Source: Phymatolithon calcareum
Lineage: Eukaryota > Rhodophyta > Florideophyceae > Hapalidiales
Assembly (NCBI GenBank): GCA_977006965.1
Contig: OZ345360.1
Coordinates: 310,001 to 374,000, forward strand
Direction: 5' to 3'
DNA: 64,000 nt
The notes under the pieces were generated by a model. It did not search any database. It was given only the letters and a program-made list of their open reading frames with translations, and was not told the DNA's origin. How positions within the stretch are numbered: position 1 is the first letter of the stretch; each line of letters opens with the position of its first letter. Of the stretch, positions 11,697 through 22,462 are shown piece after piece. A program made the translations under genes and the position numbers.

Positions 11697-11737
11697 TCGG
11701 GCTTGGAAAGCAACTTAAAGTTGCTTTCCAAGTCCGA
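11697..11737. repeat. Inverted repeat, 20-bp arms
   Basis: Arms 11697-11716 and 11718-11737 pair with one mismatch and a one-base spacer. Core arm: CTTGGAAAGCAACTT. Confidence 0.8.
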
Positions 11738-12753
11738 CCACGTATTTATTGTTTCAGCTGATGTTTATCTTTGCATTAAAACCAAGGGATTCAGTTCCCG
11801 ACTCGAGAAACCAGTGCACTGAAGCTGTCCTCTCGAGCTCATTTCCTTGCATTCTCAAGAAAGTTGGGCATTCGGCCGTCAAGTGATGCTAGGGGACAGA
11901 TGCATGTTCTAGCAGAATATTCAAAGTCTATATCGCCAGATGAGTCGTAAGATACGACGACGAAAACTATCGTACCAGTGAGTACCCTGCTACCATTCCA
12001 GAAACCGAATGCCTCGGCGAGGAGAACATTCATTCATTCAATTTGCCATTTCCCTAATGGGGCTAGTAGCGATTTGAGGGTCTAGTTCTCCTTTCCATTC
12101 TATGGTTAGCGTGTTTGACTGCGACTTCGAGGAGAACAATGCATTCGACAGGCCTCTATCTATTGTATGCGACGCTGAATACAAATTTCGACCCACAACT
12201 CGCTCGCGCCAATATATGCAGCAAGAACGGTCTCGCGATCTACACGCAGGGCGTGCAGCGACGGTGGGGAGAAACATCTCTGCACTGCAGCTCAAAATCA
12301 AAGGGATCCTATTCGCCCGTTGCTGCAATACTTGATCGTCTAGTGCATAATCCTTCACTAGAGATGCGACCAGCAAAGCCATGGAAACACGTACGCCTGT
12401 CTAAGAAAGGACGCGTGTAGGACGGTAAGTCGTGACCGTATCAACAATTCTTTAATACGACAAGCTCTAATCTAATCGTGTGCACACTCCACGTTCTACA
12501 AACGTGGTAAACATCAGAAAGAAGCGGTGACATTCTTGACGCAAAAGTCTAACATCTTATGCATCCTGCCGCATGATCAAGCGCCTATTCTCAAGAATCA
12601 GAACAGAACCACCCTGCACAAATCCACACAGTTCGACGCGGACACGACAAACGAATAAAGGCACAGACATGCGCCGCACTGCGTAGCAACAAACCCTGGG
12701 ACGCCATTCCGACGGCACCACACAAACAGCATGATCGCACCGCCACTGAAACA

Positions 12754-13020
12754 TCAACGACGCGTAGACGCCGTGTCAACCCGTACTTCCCGTCCGTCGA
12801 CGCTGGCGCCATTCATCCTCGTCATTGCGTCCTGAGCGTCCGCCTCTGACTCGTAAGTCACAAACCCGAACCCGCGCGAGCGGCCCGTGTCACGGTCCAT
12901 GATCACCTTCGCGTCCACAACCTTCCCGATGGCGGAAAAAGCCTCTTGCAGGCTTGCATCTGTCGTGCCCCACGACAGGTTTCCAACAAACAGACGGGTG
13001 CCTTCTGGCGCGTTCGACAT
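12754..13020 (-). CDS. Single-RRM RNA-binding protein
   Basis: An 88-aa protein made almost entirely of one RNA recognition motif. RNP2 is LFVGNL (residues ~10-15) and RNP1 is RGFGFVTY (~49-56). The spacing between them, the DRDTGRSRGFGF segment and the C-terminal strand GREVRVDTA match the canonical fold, with the aromatic RNA-stacking residues present. It lacks the Gly-rich tail of plant GRP7-like and animal CIRBP-like proteins, so it corresponds to the RRM part of that group only. Proteins of this type bind RNA in nucleus and cytoplasm and often respond to cold; that is family knowledge, not shown here. The stop follows the RRM directly (TASTRR). A TATA box lies 98-103 bases upstream. Confidence 0.93.
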   Translation of the reverse strand: MSNAPEGTRLFVGNLSWGTTDASLQEAFSAIGKVVDAKVIMDRDTGRSRGFGFVTYESEADAQDAMTRMNGASVDGREVRVDTASTRR

Positions 13021-13117
13021 CTCGATGGGATGGTCTTCTAGCTCTCAACCAAGGCGATCCGATGAGGATCGGGCCCGCTGGGAGCACGTGGACGGAGGGG
13101 GGATGGCGGTCTTCTCG

Positions 13118-13123
13118 TTTATA
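13118..13123 (-). promoter_or_regulatory. TATA box of the RRM gene
   Basis: TATAAA on the minus strand, about 100 bases upstream of the ATG at 13020. The spacing matches the TATA boxes of several other genes in this window. Confidence 0.6.
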
Positions 13124-14427
13124 TGCTGATGGGCGGGAGGATCATAACCCGTTGCATCCGGCGGGAGATTTCGGTAGCGCAACTATCATGTGTTGTTGAC
13201 ACGCTTTGTCTGCCACGGATTTATGGGGGAAAGTCTTGCAATTTTAACGGAAAGCAGGGCATGGAAATTTGTGCCTGATGACTCGCCCTAACAATTTGTA
13301 GTCATTTTCTCCAAATTACATGTCTGCAAGCTGGGGTGTGCGCGCAGGGTTATGCGGGCCCCGGTTGGAGATATAATATTGGAATAATTTACAAGGGCAA
13401 ACGCATGCAATTGGGTCTTTTCTTGGTCTCAGGATCAACGAATTGGAAGGTGCGGCACTTCCAGCGGAATGAGTGGCGTACAGCACGGTCGAGCTTTGCA
13501 CTGACATGCGGTGGAGGATATGCACTCAACTACTACTGGATGCCTCCTGGACTTATTCATAATAAACGGTGGCTGGTGCGGAACGAAGGCAAGTGCGGAT
13601 AGATGGTGCCCCATCCCCGAACGGAAGTTTGAATTTTTCAATCAATCGGTGCACACTAGGTTTATTGAAGCCCTCATACGAAGCTATTTAAGTTTCCTGT
13701 TCACAAGGTCTGTACCTGGGAGAATCATTATTACTTCGCCCTGTGCGTCTGTTGGTTGAGTCTAAAAACCAAATGTATGCGAACAGCATCCATACAGTAG
13801 AGAGAAGACGAAAGACATCTTCTGTTTACTCGAGTAGACAAAATAATCCCGAATTACAGTGCAACTTTAAGCTGGGATCAACTTCTTTTTGTTTGCACTA
13901 TGATATGGCAGATCCACGAGATACTGTGCAGTGGGTCAAATATTTATGATACTGTATCAGTAACTCGCGGAAGGGACAGCGTATTACAGTATGATAAGTC
14001 ATCCAGAGAGGGCTTGCTTTGGACGGGATGACATCCATTCCGTTTTGAGAAGACTCAAAAATTTTCATCCGATTCCGTATTTATTGGCTAATATATCATA
14101 ATCAATCTGATCCGCATCCGTGAAAAATAGATGTTTAGTAGGTAGAGCGACGTGTATGCCGTGGTAGCGAGCGCCTGTGTCGAAGGGCTGAGCATGAGGA
14201 CAGCGCGCGCGCGCGCGGATGGCGATTGTAAAGGGTACAAAGACCCCCAGACAGTTGTCGGATTGTTCTGTCTGGTCTCCCTCTTTTACTGTTGGCCAAG
14301 AGCCACGAGATTATAATGGTAGATGTGGAAGAATGTGATTGGACATTATAGTGACCAATTATTGATAAGAGGATGCAATCAGGGAGTTGGGTACTACACG
14401 TGTAGGCAGTATGATGCCACAACATGA

Positions 14428-14482
14428 CAAAATTCAAGTCGGGTCGGGCATCATCATGATGCCCGACCCGACCTGAATTTTG
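14428..14482. repeat. Palindrome, 27-bp arms
   Basis: Arms 14428-14454 and 14456-14482 pair with one mismatch and a single-base spacer. The stem includes the GC-rich block GTCGGGTCGGGCATCAT. No gene or transposon is attached. Confidence 0.88.
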
Positions 14483-16654
14483 CCACGTATTTGTCCACTT
14501 TCTTCGGATCATCCTCCGCTTCTAAATTCTACCGGAAGAGCGTCACACAGTAACTCGAAGATGGATCAGAGAATCCAATCGATCGAGTCAGGAAGTGGAG
14601 CGGAATCCTGGAAGCCTTTCCAAGCGCCGTCGAGTTCACAGTTCTTGAATGATGCTTACGCATGGTGTATTTCACCTTTTCATGATGAAAGTAAATGGAT
14701 CTACATTATTTAAAGCACTGGGCAGAATTAAGCCAAGTTTTATGATACACGAAAAGTTGCCCCAAGCTTCAGTATTCATTTACGACGACTGTCGGAAGTA
14801 GAAATGCAGGCAACGTTGGCTCATACATACACATGATGCACGCAATATACAGAGATACAGTATATAGGCATAGCTCCATCATACGACGACGATGACAGAG
14901 GTAGACAAGCAGAGTAAAAGCTTCTTGTCTCTACAAGCTATGGGCCCTTCACACTAACCTCAAAACATTGAAGACAGTAATCTCCCAGGCTGGCACAATA
15001 CCGGGAGGCGCAAAGAGCTCTTTGTGCCCGCTGTCTGGAAGCACAGAATCATATCATCGATCTCCTGTAAGTAATCGCCCTTTCCGAGCGACTGGATAAT
15101 TCTTCAGACACCGAAATATCCTTCAATCACAGCACCATAGATTTGATGCACATCCTCTCATTGTGGTACGAAAGGTACGGCCGATGGGGTGAAGCTTACA
15201 AGGGAAGCAAGAAACAAAACAACATTTCCTTTGAGTTGACTCTCAGGTCTGGGTTGTTTATTAGTCTTCGTTGAGAGTTCCAGATCAGTTCCAGATCACT
15301 CTACCTATCGTTTATGAGAGTTGCACTCCAATTACTCCAATTTTAGAGAGTCGTCTGTAATTAACAAGGGAATCATAATTGATATTAGTAAATCAGAACC
15401 GGATTCCAGGTCATATGTTCGAGATTCTGAATCAGATCAAAGGTTTGAAGTATGAGATTACGAAATATTTGATTTACGGGGGACGTATGAATCGAAACAT
15501 TGAATTACTTCGCATGCAGTAGATTAGTATTATATTAGATATACGAGGCAAGATGAGCTTCCAGACGCATATGTGCATAGCTTTCGCAGTGTTGCACCGT
15601 CTCCATGCCGTGGACGCCGGAAATGCACCCCAATACTGCAAGAGTGACTTTCTCGTGCGTCAGATTCACAACACCGATACGTATCAGTGAAAATATGTAC
15701 TGTGCGTGTAACAGGATGGTGCAAGTCTCACCATATTTGGGCAATCATGCACTATTTTTTGTGTTCCAATTGTCTCTCATTGGCTCGTTGCATACCGATG
15801 GTGAACTAGGATCATAGAAATGCGTGTCCTGGTTTTCTACTTCCACGTCCAAGTACATGGTTCCTGAAGGGCCACGTCAATAGAAATGTCGGTAGATATA
15901 TAGAGCTTCCCTCACTTTGAGGAGACCTCAGAGAGAGAGGGAAGCTACCTTAGCGTAACCGATCTTGAATAAACTAATATTACCGAATCCGCGTTATTAC
16001 TTAACGGTTCGTAGCTCACAATTCATTGCGCGCGCACGATGACTGACCCTATTGCCTGTCTTCTTGCGCGTCCGTGACAATCATCGTGGGGTGCTTGTCT
16101 GTTCTTTCTCCTTCTTGTGGAATTATCTCGCACCTGAGCAAAACTCTTGAGGAGCTGAGACCCTCTTGTGGCCAACCGCGCGTCGTAGAGACCGTGCCGT
16201 CGGGACCCTTCGACAGTTTTTTAGCGTGGCTATAAAATTGGGAAGCTTTGCTTTCTTGGCTCAACGGCACCGTGCGTGTACAAAGTTCTCCAGAATGAAC
16301 AGAAGGACCAGACGGAAAAAAGGCCAGCTGTCCTCCCAATATAGTTAGATATCGCCCCACAGAAACTTCTTTTCAAGAAGTGTGGGCAGCCTCCATCGTA
16401 AGGGTTCCCAGACTATCCACTCTTTAACCGTCAGGACTGTTCCTGCACGCTTCGTTTCTACCTGAAACTTGTTGATACATTTGTTTGACATGCGCTTTAC
16501 TTCTGAAGTTACTGGTGAGATTTCCGTATTCCTGGACACAAGTTTTCTCGATTCATACCAACTTCAGTGACGAAACCAATTCCTAGTGTTCCGGAATGTT
16601 ATTCATTTGGTCGTGTTTTTCGTGTCCGTAGACTGTATTTACGACCCAGCCGGC

Positions 16655-19600
16655 TCGTTTTGAGTTGTGGCACTACACCCACCTCCCCAGCTGACAAAGA
16701 CCAACTACCCTCGTTGGCACCAAGCCGTGACCTCAATCGCAGGGTATCATGATATACAAGCGCACGTCATAGCAGAAGTTCCTATACCTCCCGGTGCAAC
16801 TGACCAACATACTGAAATCCGCAAGTCACGGAACAAAGCTAGCGTCTAATTCTTTCAACGATCTCGAATGATATGTCTCGAGAACGCAGTGATGATATAC
16901 TCTCCTCGAAACCACACGAAATCATGTCGACCGTACAGAACTACTTTAACGCGAAAAGCGGTGTTCTGGAACATAAGAAATTAATGGATAAATTCCTATT
17001 ACAAAGAAAATCAAAGAGCACCGAAAATTTTGTCAAGACATGAACCTTTCCAAGTACTCTAACATCGCAATTGAACAAGTCACCGTCAAGTACATCATCA
17101 AGGGCCCATCCATGCATAGTGGCTGTGCTGCTCACATCCTCACTCTTCAAATCGCACAGCCACACAGTGTCACGGCCATGCGCATCTCAGTAGAAACTGT
17201 AACAGTTTCCGCGTCAGTACCCACTGCCCTACGGCCAGTAGTCGAATGTCAATTGACGTTACGTGAGCCTGCACAATGATGCTCATATCACAAAACGGGC
17301 ACACACAATACCTCCCGTTGCTTTGCTCTAAAGAAACGTCAAAAAGAGCAAAATGAACCGCGCGCACGAGTTCAAATCTCTCAAGACCAAAAACGAAAAT
17401 TGTCGACACTGACGCTCAAACCATGTGCACGTCCCACATGCAGAATTCAAGCTCCTCCGACGACTCTAGTGACGATACAAATCCGTCTGTTTCTTTTATC
17501 ACTTGTATTCTGCTTCAAATGCGACATTTAACAATATCCCCCAAACCACACAGCTACCCTTTCCGGGATCTGTCACGGTCGCTGACATGTCGCGTGCCAC
17601 TACGACACATTCCGGTCCAAGTACGACACAAACAAGCCCAGACAAAACGCTCCCTGTCAAAGAAGCCATAACTGCTCACACTTTTGCCAACAATCTTCTA
17701 CCCGTTTCCCGTCTATGCGAAGACAATAAATGTCACACTGCACTGCAAAAATTGTATACTATAGCAAAATATCATGATGGTGGACTACTATCAACACAGA
17801 AGTTAACTACTGTCTGTAGCAGCTACGCAATTGGATAATACCAACCAGCTCCGCGTCGAGGGACGCTAATTCAGCCACTACCTGGGCACTCTGTGTGTCC
17901 CTCATCGAGCTACACAAACGGTACGCTCTCATATTCCTTCTAAAGACGAAGGATGAAGCACCACGGCATTTTCAATACGGCATGACGGCTATAACGCAGC
18001 ACTTCGACGCACTCTCTTCACGAATTCGATGCGAAGATGCTGACGGAGATATACAGCTCACGTGGAATTTTGCATCTCCAACCAAAGATATAGGCCTCAA
18101 GAGAACAGCGTTGCAGAACGCTGCAATCGTACCATTGTCTCCCGCGTTCGTTCCACATTGCATGCTGTTAACATATCGTTCGATCAATACTGGGATTGGG
18201 AAGTACTAGAAACGGCCTCTAAATATAATATCACGCTAAAAGACACCACTCGCACCATTCCCAAAGTTATCTGGCAACAACATGCCCAGGAAATCGAAAA
18301 CCAATCTTCAGCTCTTTCGTCCCTTTGCAAAATTTTCGCATGCCGCCAATGTCTGCGGGCAAAAGAAGTGCGAACCGAGAGGTATACTCGTACGCTAGTT
18401 AAAAACCGTGGACGACGACCACTATCGAGTCATTAATCCCAAAAACGGTCGGATCACGATATGCCGCATAGCGAACTATCGTCCGTACGATCCTAATTTT
18501 TACCCGCGAATATTATTCTTTCCCCCACAGCCACCTACTCAGACAGTTCACGTTCTTAACATCAACGCTCAGCACCAACACTCCAAGATGGCGAACCAGG
18601 TTTGAGGAACTCCATCGAACTCACCCCCGATCCCATCGCCTGGGTCACGCCTATTCGCTGATTTGATCGATACAGCCCTAATACCGACCGACCACGCCAT
18701 TGCGATCACCACACAACTGCTTACGACTACACCCATCATCGATAATAATACTACCGGCCTGAATAAGGCTCCCATCTCCGCTCTCTTAGCTATACATGTT
18801 CGCACTGGATATCCATTCCCGCACACGAAAAGCTTAATTCCTCCAAAGTCCCTTCCCATGGCCCGGAAGTACCATGACGCAAACCTCTGGGGTGATGCCT
18901 GCAACAAGGAACTCGATATGCACAAACATTTTGGCACGTACAAGTCGAGGCCTTGTAGCTCTCTGCGGCCAAATATCATCGTTTGTTAACCGTCTGTATC
19001 GTCCAGATACCAGAGAGACGGCCATGGAAACATTACGGAGAGAAAAATGAGAATCAGCTATCGCGTCGACCAAGTGATCAAAGACTTTCACTACTACGCG
19101 GATCAAAGCACATGGTACACCGCCGACCGAGACTCCATCCGTCTTCTCCTTGCCATCGCTAATCACAACAATCGGACCGCAAATCACATAGACATCAAAA
19201 GCGCGTTCCTTCACGAACCGATTGAATCGCCGGTACCAATGTACATGACGCTGCCTCCCTCATTTGACGGCAAATCAAAGAAGGAAAATGAGGCTCTCAT
19301 CTGCCGCAATATCCACGGTACCCCCCAGGCAGGGCGGACATACGCACAAGGTCTTAGTAAGCATCTGCTAATGCATGGATACGTCCCTTTGCAACTTGAG
19401 GAAGCATTTACTTCATATGTGAAAACAACAACATCACCTTAGTTACTGTCAAAATCGATGACTTCTCTTCGCTGACGAACACTTCTGCGGCATAAGCACA
19501 ACTCTAAACTTCCCTGGCTCAGAAATACGTCATGAAAGACCTTGGGGAAGTCAAACACATAATTGGATGAAAGATCGCACGTGACAGGGTAAACAGCACT

Positions 19601-20362
19601 ATGACGCTTTCGCAGCTGGAGCTTGCCCTCTCATTACTTCAAACGCTCGACATGGCAGACTGCTCGTCAAAATACAGCCCATACGTATCCGACGTTAAGA
19701 TGCATCTGACAAAAAAAGACGAAGAAACAAGCAATATACGACTGTATCAAAGCGCCACGGGCATTCTACGCTATCTCTGCGACTCAACAAGACGAGACAT
19801 ATCTTGCATCACTGGACAGCTAGCGCGGCACATGCAAAAGCCCAACCATGCGACATTGGCGCGCGTTCCAGCAATTTTCTCGTTACTTCAAGGCCACCCT
19901 AAACGTCGGTCTGCAATACACTGAGTCTTCACAAATTTTCCGTGCACAAAGTGATTCCGACTTTGCTGGATGCATCGACACACGTCAATCAACGTAGGAA
20001 ACCTGCTACTACTTCGCACAAACCGAATTTCATGGTGCTCGCGACGCATTAAAACTACAGTCCTCAGCACTTGCGAAGCTGAGTATATCGCCGCGAGCAA
20101 CATCGCGCGGCACGCCATTTGGGTAGTTGGCGTTTGAACGCTGCATCATGCTGTGCACACCGGTGAAGTGAGGTGGCAAAGGAATTCCTTTCCCACGACA
20201 CGCACCTGCTATATTCGTACTCTTAAGAGTACGAATACAGCAGGTGCGTGTCATTTTCGATCTGCTGGCCAGATTCGATCTACGTGGTTTTGCATCAAAT
20301 ACTTATTTGGAAAGCTAAATTACGATATCTCAAGTTGTGACGTTTCGTGGAATGTGTTGTAG
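16655..20362 (+). mobile_element. Decayed Ty1/copia retrotransposon
   Basis: Fragments of a copia polyprotein appear in the expected order across several plus-strand frames. A gag-like segment (LTKTNYPRWHQAV, ~16687-16725) comes first, then a C-x2-H-x4-H-x4-C zinc-binding motif (17280-17321). Next is the protease/integrase linker ANNLLPVSRLC (~17688), and an integrase core end (RPQENSVAERCNRTIV, ~18080). The reverse transcriptase includes HIDIKSAFLHE (~19190), a KIDDF segment standing where copia has YVDD (~19452), and the RLYQSATGILRYL block (~19738). RNase H is marked by STCEAEYIAAS (~20058). Several frameshifts and stops separate them, so it is dead. LTRs were not identified. An inverted 28-bp duplication sits inside the RNase H part at 20197-20252. 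Confidence 0.85.
20197..20252. repeat. Palindrome, 28-bp arms, inside copia RNase H
   Basis: Arms 20197-20224 and 20225-20252 abut directly with one mismatch. The left arm reads as normal copia coding sequence (RTCYIRT). The right arm interrupts it, after which copia-like sequence resumes (HFRSAGQIRST). The right arm is therefore the derived copy. Confidence 0.88.
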
Positions 20363-20576
20363 AAGGTTAGGCAAGTGATGGGGAGAGAAAAAGTTTGGTT
20401 GAAAGAAAATGGTTGAGTAGAAGCTGAGATAGGTGAGAATGTGTTCCTTGGTTTATTGACTTGGCGGACCTCAGGTCAAGACTATATAGACCTGAGAACT
20501 CAATCAACTTGATCAAAAACTCTAATTGACGACGGAGACACTCTAACCCTAAACAAATTTGTCATAATATCATATG

Positions 20577-20729
20577 ACACGTGTAACATGAAAAAATGAA
20601 GAATCATCTACTGAGTGAGGGGAGTATGATTATCATACTCTTATCATACTTTGACACGTGTCACCGACAATCTTCTTGATTCAAAGTTCTGAAACACTTT
20701 GACTTTCAACTTGACACGTGTACACGTGT
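20577..20729. repeat. Four ACACGTGT palindromes
   Basis: Copies of ACACGTGT, three of them preceded by G, occur near 20577, 20654, 20714 and 20722. CACGTG is the core recognised by bHLH and bZIP factors in many eukaryotes. A regulatory role here is inference. Confidence 0.5.
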
Positions 20730-21006
20730 ACCGAGATCATACCTTGATATTGAAGTGTGTTTGCAACTAGAGCTCCAAGCAATCACACTTCCAACAGAAT
20801 GTACATCTCAGTACAGTATCATATTTGAAACTTGTCCTATCATACATGTCGGCCACAATAGCTTTCTACTTTGTAACCTCCTAAACTGCAACCAGTGCAA
20901 CTGCAAACCTTGCGTTGCTGCAACAGGGACGCCTTGACTAGATCAATAGAGGTCTAAAATTATTCATTTTTAAAGGCGCCTTGCAACCTGCATTCGTGAA
21001 GTTATG

Positions 21007-21132
21007 GATTGAAGAAGCAGCTGCACAAATCAACTTCGATGTTACCTTCCAGCGCACCAACGTGCCAACGAAGCGCTGGAAGGTAACATTGAATTCAACT
21101 TAAGTTGATTTGTGCAGCTGCTTCTTCAATCT
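21007..21132. repeat. Compound inverted repeat
   Basis: Outer arms of about 30 bp are a perfect match: 21007-21036 (GATTGAAGAAGCAGCTGCAC start) against 21103-21132. Inner arms of about 18 bp (GTTACCTTCCAGCGC against its complement) also pair. The right side carries a ~10-bp insertion between the two paired blocks. Confidence 0.8.
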
Positions 21133-21487
21133 ACAACATCATAAATATATTCCAAAAATGGAGCTCTTTGCAATCCTTTGTAATGCTGTACAAGCGGGGT
21201 TTCAAAAATACAGCATTGACCTGAGGGCCGATGAACGAATTGTTCCCAACCGGGAAAATGGGAAATTGAGAAAATGAAAACGCCAATATATCCAATAGAA
21301 TACGTGCACTTGTGGAATTTGAACGTGAAAGAAGCAGGGAGTTGCGGGAAATTTCAGAAAAAGGCAATTTGTTGGATAAATGATATCTTCCAAAATACGT
21401 GCTTCAGTTTATCTTGCAGTCGGCTGACTGACGGTAAGAAATTGTTCAAAGCTCAACAAACTTATCCGAGTTGACAACGGTTGCATA

Positions 21488-21492
21488 TTCGT
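21488..21492. repeat. Ty3 target-site duplication, left copy
   Basis: TTCGT immediately outside the LTR at 21493, repeated at 32331-32335 outside the other LTR. Five bases is the usual length for Ty3 and copia elements. Confidence 0.93.
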
Positions 21493-22147
21493 TGTAGCGC
21501 AACGAAAAGCAGGGCCCGAGGAAGGGGTATCGAACAAACCCCAAACACAGGGATGGTAGCGTGGCAGAGCAGAGAATAGTGGTAAGCAGTCGGGGGCCCG
21601 CTCTGGCGCGGAAGTGCCAAGGATGCAAGCTTCCCAGTGCGGGGGCAGTCAGCCCCACTGGTCGGGGATCACTTGGCCGAGACCCCGAGATGGGAACGAC
21701 GAGATGAGAGGGGTGACTCGAGGTGAGGAGCGAGGAGAGGTGAAGTATACGAGCCCGATCCGGGGAGGCGCACGCTTAAGGAAGCGTAGGCGCAAACTCG
21801 GGGACACGGGACCAGAGTCGATGAACCTGCAAGGGATATCCCAATGTGGGGAAAGTCCAAGGCAAGATGACTACGGTCCAACTTCGTTCTTCCTTTTCCT
21901 AAAAGCGCCGCCCCGTCCAGGATGTATTCCCCTTGGGCGGCACTGTAATGCCGAAAAATAAGGTACGATCACTAACACTATCATACTGCAAACCCAAAGT
22001 ATACGCGCAATACTACCCTATCAATATGGGCTAACCCCAAATTGGGAAAGGGTATGATACCCCCACAGGGACCGCTTCCAGGAGCAAACAAGAGCCCGGC
22101 CAATCAGATTGTGCCCAGAAATCCCGTCCCAGGTGCCATGCACCACA
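21493..22147 (-). repeat. 3' LTR of the chromovirus
   Basis: 655 bp; on the coding strand it begins TGTGGTGCATGG and ends GCGCTACA. It lies beside the purine tract on its inner side. Transcription leaving this LTR would run into the last codons of the interrupted host gene. Confidence 0.95.
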
Positions 22148-22462
22148 CCACCCTCCGCCACAAGAGGGAGGTACCTCCCGCAGTCGGGGATCACCGCGCG
22201 CCATTCGGTCCTCTGCGCCGAAAACATTTCGGTGAAGCGGCTCCCTTGTTCGGACGACAGGGTGAGTCGAATTCGCGCTTCGCCTCTCTGCGCTGCAACG
22301 CGCTACAGCACGCGGCCGTGACTTCTTGGCGACCAGCTACTGCGCTGTTCCCGTGCTCGGGTGTCCCGGCGAAGCTCTGAAATCCCGTGCGCGGATTTTC
22401 AACGGGGAACCCTGCGAAGGGTGTGTGGCTGCGTATCTCCTTGCGGACGGTTCCTTACCGCC

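Larger units (their letters stand above)
8796..12753. other. Long spacer
   Basis: About 4 kb without a supported gene. It contains two inverted repeats (9103-9130 and 11697-11737) and an 11-bp tandem doublet near 11155-11176. Minus-strand frames at 10651-10860 and 10943-11314 have mildly protein-like composition (a basic segment QLKKSRDRLSVLRPQRIQ in the second) and could be fragments of a decayed gene, but nothing identifies them. Confidence 0.45.
13021..16654. other. Spacer with a strong palindrome
   Basis: 3.6 kb with no supported gene. It contains the RRM gene's promoter, a 15-bp GC dinucleotide run (14203-14217), a 27-bp-arm palindrome (14428-14482) and, at 15905-15950, an imperfect hairpin with AGCTTCCCTC arms. 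The open frames at 13336-13602 and 14135-14512 are not protein-like. Confidence 0.45.
20363..21445. other. AT-rich stretch with CACGTG cluster and nested inverted repeat
   Basis: This may include the copia 3' LTR, but no matching 5' LTR was found. It holds four ACACGTGT octamers between 20577 and 20729, an inverted GACCTGAG pair around a TATATA (about 20472-20498), and a compound inverted repeat (21007-21132). No gene is supported. The stop codon of the interrupted minus-strand host gene begins at 21446. Confidence 0.45.

Noticed and set aside
15180-20760. LTRs for the copia relic
   Set aside because: The stretches on both sides were compared by eye; only short inverted similarities (CAGGTC/GACCTG) were found, not a direct terminal repeat.
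21446-21658. 70-aa minus-strand frame ending in NSDKFVEL
   Set aside because: Not a gene: it joins LTR sequence to the displaced last codons of the interrupted host gene.
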